Below, piece after piece: positions 17,258-25,669 of a DNA stretch of 64,000 nucleotides. Position numbers and translations under genes: made by a program. The notes below the pieces were generated by a model. It ran no database searches, was not told the DNA's origin, and worked only from the letters and a program-made list of their open reading frames with translations. Origin of the DNA: Nesterenkonia muleiensis (GTDB lineage Bacteria > Actinomycetota > Actinomycetes > Actinomycetales > Micrococcaceae); NCBI RefSeq assembly GCF_003600155.1, contig NZ_QWLD01000016.1:62001-126000 (forward strand), read 5' to 3'. Every line of letters starts with the position of its first letter. Position 1 is the stretch's first letter.

Positions 17258-19153
17258 TCAGTTTCTGATGGGCAGGAAGATGCCGGAGAAGAACTCGGCC
17301 AGTTCCTCGGTGGCGGTCAGCGGCAGCACCTGGGCCACATACTGGTCGGGACGGACAACGACGACGGCACCCCAACGGCTGATACTGCGCTGGTCAAAGA
17401 TGTCCTGGTGCGGGTGAATGCCGAAGACGTCGTTGTAGTAGGTCAGCCGGAACGGCCCCACCTTCGGTGTGAACGCATCAGGGACAGCATTGATGTCGAC
17501 TTCCGGGTGCCGCTGCTGGTAAATCACCTTGGTGTCGAAGACCGCGTCGTCGTCGCCGTCGGCAGGGGTGAACCGCACCAACGGCGAGTCTGGTGAGGTC
17601 TTGAACCATTCGGCCCAGCGGCTGAGCTGGGACTCCTCCCCGGCAGCGGGCTGATCGGCGAAGGCGTAGATCCGCCACCGACCATCGGCGGTGGCCAGAT
17701 GTCCCAGATGCAGCGGGTTTCCGTCGCAGACCCGGGAGACCCGAGCAGATTTGAAGCGCTTGCCGACGGTGAAGCCCTCCGCCAGCTCCTGGTGTGCGCC
17801 GGTGCCGGTGATCATCGAGGGCTGGTACTCGGTCATGAACCCTGCGGGGAACTCAAAGGTCTTGACGTAGAAGTCCTCCAGCACCGAGGGGTCTTCCATC
17901 TCCTCGGGCTTCTTGGCCATCAGCGTAGACCACTCCTTGTCGAAGTCGATGAGGTTCTGTGCGACCACCTGGCGCTCTTCCGAGTAGGTGTCCAGCAGAG
18001 ATTCGGGACTGCGACCGGTGACCACCTGACCCAGCTTCCAGGCGAGATTGAACCCATCCTGCATAGAGACATTCATTCCTTGCCCGGCCTTGGCGCTGTG
18101 GGTGTGGCAGGCGTCGCCGGCGATGAACACCCGCGGCGGGCGGCGGCCGGTCAGCTCCTCCGGGACCTCGTCGAATTTGTCGGTGACGCGGTGGCCGACC
18201 TCGTAGACGCTGTGCCAGGCCACATGCCTGACCTCCAGGGTGTAGGGGGTCAGGATCGCGTTGGCCTTGGCGGTGATCTGTTCCAGGCTGGTCTGCCGGA
18301 CCTGGCCGGCGTCGCCGTCGGCGACTTCGCCCAGATCCACATACATTCTGAACAGATGGCCACCTTCGCGCGGAATGAGGAGGATGTTGCCGCCGGAGCG
18401 GGACTGGATGGCGCATTTGAGGCGGATATCGGGGAAATCAGTCTCCGCCAGGACGTCCATCACGCCCCAGGCGTGCTTTGCGGTGTCTCCTTTGAGGCTG
18501 CGGCCGATGCTGCGGCGGACCCGGCTGCGTGCCCCATCAGCGCCGAGCACGTACTTGGCCCGCACTGTCCGTTGCTGACCCTCACGCTCACCGGTGAGGT
18601 GACGGACGGTGACCTCCACCGGGTATTCAGCGTGGTCGGTGACCTTGAGGTCGAGAAACTCGACGCCGTAGTCGGGCCGCAGCCGTGAGGGGGAGCGCTC
18701 CATCGACTCAGCGAAGTAATCAAGGACACGAGCCTGGTTGACGATCAGGTGCGGGAACTCGCTGATCCCGTGCTCATCGTCCAGGGGCCGGGAGGTACGC
18801 ATAATGTTATCCGGGTTCTGCGGGTCCGGCTTCCAGAAGGCCATCTCGGTGATGTGATAGGCCTCATTGCTGATTTCATCGGCGAACCCGAAGGCCTGGA
18901 AGGTCTCGACACTGCGCGCTTGGATGCCATCGGCCTGGCCGACCTCCAGACGTCCGGAGCGCTGCTCGATGATGCGGGTATGCACCTGCGGGTACTGAGC
19001 CAGCTGTGCGGCAGCGATCATCCCCGCAGGACCGGTGCCGACAATGAGCACATCCATCTGATCGGGCAGTTCCTCAGGCCTGTTCAGCCCGATGCCGGCC
19101 GGGGATTGGATGCGCGGGTCAGCAGTGACATAGCCGTGGTGGTGGAAGTGCAT
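17258..19153 (-). CDS. FAD-dependent aromatic hydroxylase (phenol/3-hydroxybenzoate hydroxylase family)
   Basis: This 631-residue single-component flavoprotein hydroxylase has the FAD GxGxxG (VLIVGTGPAGMIAA), the DG motif (VLGADGARSRVRRS), the GD motif (FIAGDACHTHSAKAGQGMN) and a C-terminal thioredoxin-like domain as in phenol hydroxylase and MobA. It is the last gene of the homoprotocatechuate operon, overlapping the hpaI stop. The operon lacks the usual two-component HpaBC hydroxylase, so this enzyme may make homoprotocatechuate (3,4-dihydroxyphenylacetate) from 3- or 4-hydroxyphenylacetate; that is inference. Close family members act on 3-hydroxybenzoate or phenols. AAGGAG precedes two tandem ATGs; 19153 has the better spacing, and 19156 is the alternative. 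Confidence 0.85.
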   Translation of the reverse strand: MHFHHHGYVTADPRIQSPAGIGLNRPEELPDQMDVLIVGTGPAGMIAAAQLAQYPQVHTRIIEQRSGRLEVGQADGIQARSVETFQAFGFADEISNEAYHITEMAFWKPDPQNPDNIMRTSRPLDDEHGISEFPHLIVNQARVLDYFAESMERSPSRLRPDYGVEFLDLKVTDHAEYPVEVTVRHLTGEREGQQRTVRAKYVLGADGARSRVRRSIGRSLKGDTAKHAWGVMDVLAETDFPDIRLKCAIQSRSGGNILLIPREGGHLFRMYVDLGEVADGDAGQVRQTSLEQITAKANAILTPYTLEVRHVAWHSVYEVGHRVTDKFDEVPEELTGRRPPRVFIAGDACHTHSAKAGQGMNVSMQDGFNLAWKLGQVVTGRSPESLLDTYSEERQVVAQNLIDFDKEWSTLMAKKPEEMEDPSVLEDFYVKTFEFPAGFMTEYQPSMITGTGAHQELAEGFTVGKRFKSARVSRVCDGNPLHLGHLATADGRWRIYAFADQPAAGEESQLSRWAEWFKTSPDSPLVRFTPADGDDDAVFDTKVIYQQRHPEVDINAVPDAFTPKVGPFRLTYYNDVFGIHPHQDIFDQRSISRWGAVVVVRPDQYVAQVLPLTATEELAEFFSGIFLPIRN

Positions 19154-19965
19154 CATCGCTCCTTGCCGTGGGTGTTCACAGGGGTGCTGTCCGTGCCGAT
19201 GAAATCCGCGGCAAGCTTCTCTGAACCGCGGGCCAGCAGCGCGACGTCAGCGCCCACCAGCACCCATGATGCCCCAGCATCGACGTAGTCTCTGGCTGCG
19301 GTGGGGTCGAAGGCGTTGACACCTGCGGGCTTACCAGACTCGGTAATGGCTGTGAAGGCGGTTGTGACGGACGCGACGACGTCAGGGTGGGTCTGCTGGC
19401 CGATCAGCCCCATGGAGGCTGCCAGGTCGCTGGGGCCCAGGAAGACGCCGTCGATCCCTTCGACTGCGGCGATCTCCGCAGCGTTGACGATGCCTTCTGC
19501 GGTTTCGATCTGTACGAAGACCGAGACGTGATCAGCACCGTTCTGCAGATAACCCTCCACGCGATTCCAGCGCCCCGAGCGGGCCAGTGCGCTGCCGACG
19601 CCGCGGATGCCGGCCGGAGGGTACTGGGTCATCGCGACGATCTCACGGGCCTGGTCAGCGGTGGAGACCATCGGCACCAGGATGTTCTGGGCACCGAGGT
19701 CCAGCACCTGCTTGATGATCACCGTCTCCCCGGCCGGGACCCGCACCACCGGGGCGGAGGGATAGCCGGAGACCGCGTGCAGTTGGGCTAGTACAGATTC
19801 CAGTCCGTTGGGGGCATGCTCCATATCGATGAGCAACCAGTCCAGCCCCGCCCCTGCCATGATCTCAGCGGCCACCGGTGATCCGGAGCAGATCCACCCG
19901 CCGTAGAGCGTGCGCTCTGCCTCGGCAAGCCGTTGTCCGAAGCTGGGCTCTAGTCGAAGCGGCAT
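19153..19965 (-). CDS. hpaI: 4-hydroxy-2-oxoheptane-1,7-dioate aldolase
   Basis: This is a class II pyruvate aldolase of the HpcH/HpaI family, about 270 residues. It cleaves 4-hydroxy-2-oxoheptanedioate to pyruvate and succinate semialdehyde. Visible motifs are LLIDMEHAPNG, VRVPAGE, the metal-binding Glu/Asp pair in VFVQIETAEG and FLGPSDLAASMG, and GVNAFD. I chose ATG 19963-19965 (MPLRLEPSFGQRL) over an upstream GTG that would add a 19-residue tail. This makes it overlap the hpaH 3' end by 16 bp, consistent with the compact operon. The succinate semialdehyde product needs a dehydrogenase; the ALDH at 4382 is a candidate. Confidence 0.88.
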   Translation of the reverse strand: MPLRLEPSFGQRLAEAERTLYGGWICSGSPVAAEIMAGAGLDWLLIDMEHAPNGLESVLAQLHAVSGYPSAPVVRVPAGETVIIKQVLDLGAQNILVPMVSTADQAREIVAMTQYPPAGIRGVGSALARSGRWNRVEGYLQNGADHVSVFVQIETAEGIVNAAEIAAVEGIDGVFLGPSDLAASMGLIGQQTHPDVVASVTTAFTAITESGKPAGVNAFDPTAARDYVDAGASWVLVGADVALLARGSEKLAADFIGTDSTPVNTHGKER

Positions 19966-20735
19966 GTGACCGTTCCCATCTGTCCGTAGTCGCACAGTAC
20001 AGTGTCGCCCGGCTCCACCCACATGGGGCGGGTGAAAGAGCCGGCCAGGATGATCTCTCCGGCAGAGAGGGCATCGCCGTGCTGGCTGAGCTTATTGGCC
20101 AGCCAGACCACCCCGTTGGCCGGGTGATTGAGCACTGCGGCGGCGACTCCGGACTCTTCGATGGTCTCGTTGCGGTAGAGCAGTGCGGAGACCCAGCGCA
20201 AGTCGATCTCATGGGGTTTGACCGGGTTGCCCCCGTAGACCATCGCACCCATCGCGGCGTTGTCGCTGATGGTGTCTACAATGGTGCGGCCGGCCATTTC
20301 GATCCGCGAGGAGAGGATCTCCAGGGCTGGGATCACGTAATCGGTGGCGGCCATCACGTCGAAAACGGTGACGTCTGGGCCGGTGAGGTCCTTGCCCAGG
20401 ACGAAGGCCAACTCCACCTCGATGCGCACATTGGAGAACCGGCTGTGCTCCAGAGCCGCTCCGTTCTCGTAGACCATATCGGCGAAGATGGCCCCATAGT
20501 CGGGTTCGGTGATGCCGGTGGCAGCCTGCATGACCTTGGAGGTCAGCCCGATCTTACGGCCCACTGGCCTTCGTCCGGCCCCAATGCCGCGACGGCGCCA
20601 TTCGTTCTGCACCGCGTAGGAGTCCTCAATGGTCATCTCCGGGTGGCGGGCGGTCAGCAGCGGGACGGTGGAACGGGTCTTCTCCGCCTCAGCCAGTTCA
20701 TCTGCGATGCCGGTAATAGTGTCTTGGGAGAGCAT
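19950..20735 (-). CDS. hpaH: 2-oxo-hept-4-ene-1,7-dioate hydratase
   Basis: This 261-residue member of the MhpD/HpaH branch of the fumarylacetoacetase-like fold hydrates 2-oxo-hept-3/4-ene-1,7-dioate to 4-hydroxy-2-oxoheptanedioate. It shows VGRKIGLTSKVMQAATGI, the acidic metal ligands in VRIEVELAFVLGKDL, and the family C-terminus with GEIILAGSFTRPMWVEPGDTV. It lies 10 bp downstream of hpaD and overlaps hpaI. Its place between the dioxygenase and the aldolase matches the metabolic order of the homoprotocatechuate pathway. Confidence 0.9.
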   Translation of the reverse strand: MLSQDTITGIADELAEAEKTRSTVPLLTARHPEMTIEDSYAVQNEWRRRGIGAGRRPVGRKIGLTSKVMQAATGITEPDYGAIFADMVYENGAALEHSRFSNVRIEVELAFVLGKDLTGPDVTVFDVMAATDYVIPALEILSSRIEMAGRTIVDTISDNAAMGAMVYGGNPVKPHEIDLRWVSALLYRNETIEESGVAAAVLNHPANGVVWLANKLSQHGDALSAGEIILAGSFTRPMWVEPGDTVLCDYGQMGTVTCRFD

Positions 20736-20744
20736 GATGGGTCC

Positions 20745-21842
20745 TTACAGCTGATTGCCAAGCTTGTACTCGCCCTGTTTCCACTCGGGCATGGAATCGT
20801 CGTCGCCCTTGCGGGTGTAGGAAAACCCGTCGGCGCCGATGGTGACGTCCATCTCCGAACTGTCAGTGCGGTCGGTGGTGGGCACAGGGTTGCCCTCGAG
20901 GTCCAGCACAGTGGAGGCTTCGGTGTACCAGGAGGGCACAACCGGGTTGCCCCACCAGTCACGGCGCTGGTTGTCGTGCACATCCCAGGTCACCACCGGG
21001 TTGTCGGGGTCTCCGGTGTAGTAGTCCTGGGTGTAGATCTCCACCCGGTGGCCGTCGGGGTCGCGCAGGTAGAGGTAGAAGGCGTTGGAGACTCCGTGGC
21101 GTCCGGGGCCGCGTTCAATCCTGTCGGAGAGCCGAAGGGCGCCAAGCTTGTCGCAGATGGCCAGGATGTTGTGCTTCTCGTGGGTGGCGAAGGCCACGTG
21201 ATGCATCCGGGGACCAGCTCCGCCGGTCATCGCGGTGTCATGCACGGTGGGTTTGCGGCGCATCCAGGCGGCGTAGGTGGTGCCTTGATCATCCTGGATG
21301 TCTTCGGTGACCCGGAAGCCGAGGTCCTCCATATGGGCCACCGCCTTGGGCACATCGGGGAAGACCTGGTTGAAGTGATCCAGGCGCACCAGAGCACCGG
21401 GGCTGTAGAGGTCGTAACGCCAGGCCAGGCGTTCGACGTGGTCGACCTCGTAGAAGAACTCCAGGGGGAAGCCCAGCGGGTCCTGGACGCGCACAGATTC
21501 GCCGATACCTCTGACGAAGCCTTCCTTGCTGCGGCGGACTTCGCAGCCCAGCTCAGTGTAGAAGGCCTCGGCTTTGTCCAGTTCCTGCGGGCTGCGCACC
21601 CGGTAGCTGAAGGCGGCGACAGCGGGCTGCTCGCCTTGGCGAAGCACCAGGTTGTGGTGGATGAACTCCTCCATGGAGCGCAGGTAGATGGAGTCGTCGT
21701 CCTCAGCGGTGACCACCAGATTGAGCACGTCCACATAGAAGTCCCGGGAGCGGGCCAGGTCGGTGACCACCAGCTCCATATAGGCACAGCGGAGAATGTC
21801 CGGTGCCGGCACGCTGGGGGTGGGGATGCGTTTCTCTGTCAT
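20745..21842 (-). CDS. hpaD: 3,4-dihydroxyphenylacetate (homoprotocatechuate) 2,3-dioxygenase
   Basis: This is a 365-residue vicinal-oxygen-chelate extradiol dioxygenase, colinear with the Arthrobacter (MndD) and Brevibacterium fuscum (HPCD) enzymes. It cleaves homoprotocatechuate to 5-carboxymethyl-2-hydroxymuconate semialdehyde. Metal ligands are recognisable as His156 (RLDHFN), His215 (MHHVAFATHEKHN) and Glu268 (HRVEIYT). The acid/base His201 (TVHDTA), Asn158 and Tyr258 match the second-sphere residues known from HPCD. The C-terminal lid (RRDWWGNPVVPSWYTEAS) is intact. In this family both Mn(II) and Fe(II) enzymes share the same ligands, so the metal cannot be told from sequence. Confidence 0.95.
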   Translation of the reverse strand: MTEKRIPTPSVPAPDILRCAYMELVVTDLARSRDFYVDVLNLVVTAEDDDSIYLRSMEEFIHHNLVLRQGEQPAVAAFSYRVRSPQELDKAEAFYTELGCEVRRSKEGFVRGIGESVRVQDPLGFPLEFFYEVDHVERLAWRYDLYSPGALVRLDHFNQVFPDVPKAVAHMEDLGFRVTEDIQDDQGTTYAAWMRRKPTVHDTAMTGGAGPRMHHVAFATHEKHNILAICDKLGALRLSDRIERGPGRHGVSNAFYLYLRDPDGHRVEIYTQDYYTGDPDNPVVTWDVHDNQRRDWWGNPVVPSWYTEASTVLDLEGNPVPTTDRTDSSEMDVTIGADGFSYTRKGDDDSMPEWKQGEYKLGNQL

Positions 21843-21889
21843 GTCAGGCGTCCTTGCTCTGTCTGCTCTGCGGGGAGAGTCGGGAGGGT

Positions 21890-23410
21890 TCAGTCGGCTT
21901 TGCCGAAGACGGGGTTGTGGACCTCGCCGAGGTTGATGTGCACCGCCTGCTGGTCGGTGTAGAAGTCAATGGAGCGGTAGCCGCCCTCATGGCCGAGTCC
22001 GGAGGCTTTGACCCCGCCGAAGGGGGTGCGCAGGTCGCGGACGTTATTGGAGTTCAGCCAGACCATGCCGGCGTCGACCGCCTGGGCGAAGTTGTGCGAG
22101 CGCTTCAGGTCATTGGTCCACACATAGGCGGCCAGCCCGTACTTGGTGTTGTTCGCCAGGGCCAGGGCCTCCTCCTCGGTGTCGAAGGCGGTGATGGCGA
22201 CGACTGGCCCGAAGATCTCCTCCTGGAAGATCCGGGCGGTTGGCGGTACATCGGCAAAGACGGTGGGTTCGATGAAGTTTCCGGTCTCGAAGCCTTCGGG
22301 GCGTCCCCCGCCGGCGACCAGCCGGCCCTCGGTCTTGCCGATCTCCACATAGCTGAGCACCTTCTCGAAGTGCTCGGGGTGCACCAAGGCGCCCACCTCA
22401 GTGGCAGGCTCATGCGGGAAGCCGACTTTGACCCGTTTGGCCTGGGCGGCGTAGCGCTCCACGAACTCGTCGTAGATGGTCCGTTCCACCAGGATGCGGG
22501 AGCCGGCTGTGCAGCGCTCGCCGTTGAGGCTGAAGACCCCGAAGATGGTGGCGTTCACGGCAGCTTCCAGGTCAGCGTCGGCGAACACGATGGCCGGGGA
22601 CTTGCCGCCCAGCTCCATGGAGAGTCCCTTGAGGTGCGGGGCGGCGTTTGCGAAGATCAGCTGCCCGGTGCTGGATTCCCCGGTGAAGGAGATCAGCGGG
22701 ACTCCCGGGTGTTTGACCAGGGCGTCGCCGGCCTGCTCGCCGATGCCGTTGACCAGGTTGAACACACCTTTGGGGAGTCCGGCCTCCTCGAAGATGCCGG
22801 CCCAGAGCGCGGCTGAGAGCGGGGTGAACTCGGCGGGCTTGAGCACCACCGAGTTGCCGGTGGCGAGCGCCGGGGCCAGCTTCCAGCTCTCCAGCATGAA
22901 GGGGGTGTTCCAGGGGGTGATGAGTCCGGCGACGCCGATGGGCTTGCGGTTGACGTAGTTGGCCTGGCGGCCGGGGACTTTGAAGGCGTCGTCGTGCTGG
23001 GCGACGATCAGGTCGGCGAAGAAGCGGAAGTTCTCAGCGGCTCGTTTGCCCTGGCTGCGTGCCTGGGTGATGGGCAGACCAGTGTCGAAGGTCTCCAGCT
23101 CGGCCAGCCGTGCCCCGCGCTCTTCGACGATGTCTGCGATCTTGTGCAGCACCCGGGAGCGTTCACGGGGCAGTGCGTTGGCCCATACACCGGAGTCGAA
23201 GGTGCGCTGTGCGGTGGCTGCAGCACGGTCGATGTCTTCTGTCTTGCCGGCGGATACTTCGATATAGGCCTCGTTGGTCACCGGGTTGAGCACTTCGAAG
23301 GTCTCACCGTCGGCGGAGTCGACGAACTCGCCGTCGATGTAGTGCTGGATCCGTTCGGGCAGCTTGGCCGGGATGGGAGCGTCGTACTGTGTCGTCTGGT
23401 GCGGTGTCAT
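21890..23410 (-). CDS. hpaE: 5-carboxymethyl-2-hydroxymuconate semialdehyde dehydrogenase
   Basis: This is an ALDH-superfamily enzyme of 506 residues. It has ITPWNTPFMLESWKLAPAL, SFTGESSTGQLI, the catalytic Glu in SMELGGKSPAIVFADAD and the nucleophile Cys in NGERCTAGSRIL. It oxidises the ring-cleavage semialdehyde to 5-carboxymethyl-2-hydroxymuconate. I chose ATG 23410 (MTPHQTTQYDAP) because AAGGAGA lies 7-8 nt upstream. This start overlaps the GntR stop by 4 bp (ATGA). The ORF could be extended to 23446, but that would bury it further in the regulator gene. It is followed by hpaD with a 47-bp gap. Confidence 0.9.
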   Translation of the reverse strand: MTPHQTTQYDAPIPAKLPERIQHYIDGEFVDSADGETFEVLNPVTNEAYIEVSAGKTEDIDRAAATAQRTFDSGVWANALPRERSRVLHKIADIVEERGARLAELETFDTGLPITQARSQGKRAAENFRFFADLIVAQHDDAFKVPGRQANYVNRKPIGVAGLITPWNTPFMLESWKLAPALATGNSVVLKPAEFTPLSAALWAGIFEEAGLPKGVFNLVNGIGEQAGDALVKHPGVPLISFTGESSTGQLIFANAAPHLKGLSMELGGKSPAIVFADADLEAAVNATIFGVFSLNGERCTAGSRILVERTIYDEFVERYAAQAKRVKVGFPHEPATEVGALVHPEHFEKVLSYVEIGKTEGRLVAGGGRPEGFETGNFIEPTVFADVPPTARIFQEEIFGPVVAITAFDTEEEALALANNTKYGLAAYVWTNDLKRSHNFAQAVDAGMVWLNSNNVRDLRTPFGGVKASGLGHEGGYRSIDFYTDQQAVHINLGEVHNPVFGKAD

Positions 23411-24066
23411 CTGGGGATCTCCTTGAAAGCCTGGACGGTGCGCCATTTGTGATGCCGCACGGTCATCTCGATCTCGGTGGGGTCTGCTGCGTCGCGGATA
23501 AGGCGCAGGATCTCGTCATGCTCGTCCACGGAGCGTGGTGCCCTCTCGGGCACGAAGCTGAAGGTGGAGCTGCGCAGCCCGGCCATCCGCTCCCAGCCGC
23601 GGTCCACCAGCGCGGAGAGGTGGGCGTTGGGGCAGCGGCCGAAGATCATGCGGTGGAACTTTTCATTCAGCGTGGTGAAGACCACCGGGTCGAAGTCGCT
23701 GAGCATGGCGCGCATCTGATCGTTGATCGCCTGGGCTCGGGCGATGTCCTCGCCGGTGATATGAGGCAGGGACAAGACAGTCGCGGCTCCCTCTAAGAAA
23801 CCAAGGGTCTGCATCGTCTCGGCGTACTCGCCCTCATTGACCATGGCGACCCGTGCGCCGACATTGCGTTCGAACTCGACAAGACCCTCAGCCTCGAGGC
23901 GCCGGATGGCCTCTCGCACCGGAACCGTACTCACCTCGAGCTCACTGGCGATACTGCTGAGGACCAGGCGGTAGCCGGGGTTGAATTCTCGCCTGAGAAT
24001 ACGTTCACGGATCCAATCGTAGGTGCGCTGGGATTTGCTGGTGCGCTCTGTGGTCTGTGTGGGCAT
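23407..24066 (-). CDS. GntR-family regulator (FadR/FCD subfamily) of the hpa operon
   Basis: ATG 24066 (MPTQTTERTSKSQ) lies 5 bp past the hpaG stop. The N-terminal winged helix (TYDWIRERILRREFNPGYRL, then VSTVPVREAIRRLEAEGLVEF) is followed by a helical FCD ligand domain with LNEKFHRMIFGRCPNAHL and VDEHDEILRLI. The His and Asp/Asn residues are those that bind metal or carboxylate ligands in FCD proteins. It sits inside the operon between hpaG and hpaE with overlapping stop/start codons, so it is co-expressed with its probable targets. It most likely is an autoregulated repressor induced by a pathway acid (inference). Confidence 0.85.
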   Translation of the reverse strand: MPTQTTERTSKSQRTYDWIRERILRREFNPGYRLVLSSIASELEVSTVPVREAIRRLEAEGLVEFERNVGARVAMVNEGEYAETMQTLGFLEGAATVLSLPHITGEDIARAQAINDQMRAMLSDFDPVVFTTLNEKFHRMIFGRCPNAHLSALVDRGWERMAGLRSSTFSFVPERAPRSVDEHDEILRLIRDAADPTEIEMTVRHHKWRTVQAFKEIPR

Positions 24067-24071
24067 CAGAG

Positions 24072-25508
24072 TCACTGTCCTGCCTGCTCGCCCTGGTAGC
24101 GGGCGCGCCACTGCTTGTTCATGGGGAACAGCTCCTCCACGGCTCCACCCTCTTTGACCCGTTCGGCGACCCAGGCGTCCTCACTCTCTTTGGCCAGGGC
24201 GGCCTCGGCCACCTCCTCTGCCAGGTGCGGGGGGATGACGACGACGCCGTCGTCGTCGCCGACGATCACATCACCGGGCTGGACCGTGGCTCCGCCGCAG
24301 GCAATGGTCAGGTCGGTGTCCCAGGGCACGTGTTTGCGCCCGAGCACTGCGGGGTGGGCACCGACGGTGAAGACCGGCAGGTCGATCTCTGCGACAGTGG
24401 CGTAGTCGCGCACGCCGCCGTCAGTGACGACTCCTGCGGCTTTGCGGGCTGCTGCGCGCAGGGCGAGAATGTCGCCGAGTGTGCCGGAGCCGGTCTCGCC
24501 GCGGGCTTCGATGACGATGACCTCGTCCTCGTTGACGGCGTCGAAGGCGCGTTTCTGGGCGTTGAACCCGCCTCCGTGAGAGGTGAACAGGTCTTCCCGG
24601 TTGGGCACGAACCGCAGGGTCTTTGCGGTGCCCACGAGTTTGGTCCCGGGGCGAGTGGGGCGGACCCCGTCGATGGAGACGTTGTTGAGCCCGCGCTGGC
24701 GCAGCTGCTGGGAGATCCCGGCCACCGGCACCTGATGCAGTGTGGCTTTCAGCTCAGGCGTGAGTGCTGAGACCTGGGGAGCGAGCCCCGCTTTCTCCGC
24801 GGAGCCCCAGGCCTCTTCACGCTGTTTGTCGTCTGCTGCGGGCAGGCTGCCCAGCTTCGGGTCGAAGGTGTCAGGGCTCTCCATGACGGTGGAGACCAGC
24901 CGGCCGGTGCTCAGGCCCTGCTCCGGGGCGTCGACTTCGACCTCGATGGTGTCTCCGGGCTCGGCCACGGAGGCCCCGGCGGGGGTGCCGGTGAGGATCA
25001 CATCGCCGGGCTGCAGGGTCAGGTGCTGGGAGAGGTCGGCGATCAGCTGGGCGAAGGGGAAGATCATCCCGGCGGTGGTGTCCTCCTGGACCAGCTCTCC
25101 GTTCTTCCAGGTGCGCAGGCGCAGAGATCCGGGGTCCAGCTGGGCCGCATCGAGAGTTTCCGGGCCCATCGGGGTGTAGCCGTCGCGCCCTTTGTTGCGG
25201 ACGTTGGAGCCTTTATCCGCGCTGCGGAGGTCGTAGATCCCCCAGTCGTTGGAGGCGGTGACCGCGTGGACGTGCTCCCAGGCCTGTTCCAGCGGAACTC
25301 CCCGAGCCTCAGTGCCGATGATCAGGGCGACCTCCCCTTCGAAGGCCAGCAGCTCGGTGCCAGCCGGGCGCTCGACCACATCGCCTGAGGCAGCCACGGA
25401 GCTGGCCGGCTTGAAGAAGTACGACGGCGCCTCGGGCCGCCGGCCGCGCTCAGCCGCGCGGGACTCATAGCTGATGTGTACCGCGATGATCTTTCCGGGG
25501 TTAATCAT
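24072..25508 (-). CDS. hpaG: HpaG-like FAH-domain isomerase/decarboxylase fused to an RraA-type domain
   Basis: This 478-residue two-domain protein starts at MINPGKIIAVHISY. Residues 1-205 are a fumarylacetoacetase-like domain with metal ligands Glu57 and Glu59 (LAFEGEVALII) and Asp88 (TASNDWGIYDLRS), and the ILTGTPAG loop. Residues 245-455 are an RraA/CHA-aldolase-like domain with the D-X20-R-D metal/substrate signature intact (Asp346, Arg367-Asp368). Classical HpaG has two FAH repeats, one for decarboxylation of 5-oxopent-3-ene-1,2,5-tricarboxylate and one for isomerisation. Here the second repeat is replaced by a fold known to decarboxylate oxaloacetate. The start lacks a clear Shine-Dalgarno and a TATA-rich stretch lies directly upstream, so a leaderless or near-leaderless mRNA is possible. 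Confidence 0.85.
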   Translation of the reverse strand: MINPGKIIAVHISYESRAAERGRRPEAPSYFFKPASSVAASGDVVERPAGTELLAFEGEVALIIGTEARGVPLEQAWEHVHAVTASNDWGIYDLRSADKGSNVRNKGRDGYTPMGPETLDAAQLDPGSLRLRTWKNGELVQEDTTAGMIFPFAQLIADLSQHLTLQPGDVILTGTPAGASVAEPGDTIEVEVDAPEQGLSTGRLVSTVMESPDTFDPKLGSLPAADDKQREEAWGSAEKAGLAPQVSALTPELKATLHQVPVAGISQQLRQRGLNNVSIDGVRPTRPGTKLVGTAKTLRFVPNREDLFTSHGGGFNAQKRAFDAVNEDEVIVIEARGETGSGTLGDILALRAAARKAAGVVTDGGVRDYATVAEIDLPVFTVGAHPAVLGRKHVPWDTDLTIACGGATVQPGDVIVGDDDGVVVIPPHLAEEVAEAALAKESEDAWVAERVKEGGAVEELFPMNKQWRARYQGEQAGQ

Positions 25509-25545
25509 ATTTGAGATCGTATATCTTTTATAAGCGTGATGCAAT
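25509..25545 (-). promoter_or_regulatory. Putative hpa operon promoter/operator
   Basis: The AT-rich stretch immediately upstream of the hpaG start contains, on the reverse strand, AAAAGATATACGATCTC. The inverted repeat AGAT-N5-ATCT overlaps a TATACG-like -10 element. Its position fits a -10 for a very short leader and an operator for the operon's GntR protein. Base composition is far more AT-rich than the flanking genes. No -35 hexamer is convincing. Confidence 0.35.
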
Positions 25546-25669
25546 GGATTGTCGTGACTCGTTTCACTATCCCGACGACGGCCCCAGCACCTCACCGCGC
25601 GCCGAAACTGTGTAGCTCCTGAACAACTGCGCAGACCACAATCCGCACTGTTGTCCAAGACCCGCGGTG

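Noticed and set aside
19878-21962. 694-codon frame antisense to hpaH and hpaD
   Set aside because: Composition (Val/Gly/His/Asp-rich) is that of an antisense shadow; both sense genes are unequivocal.
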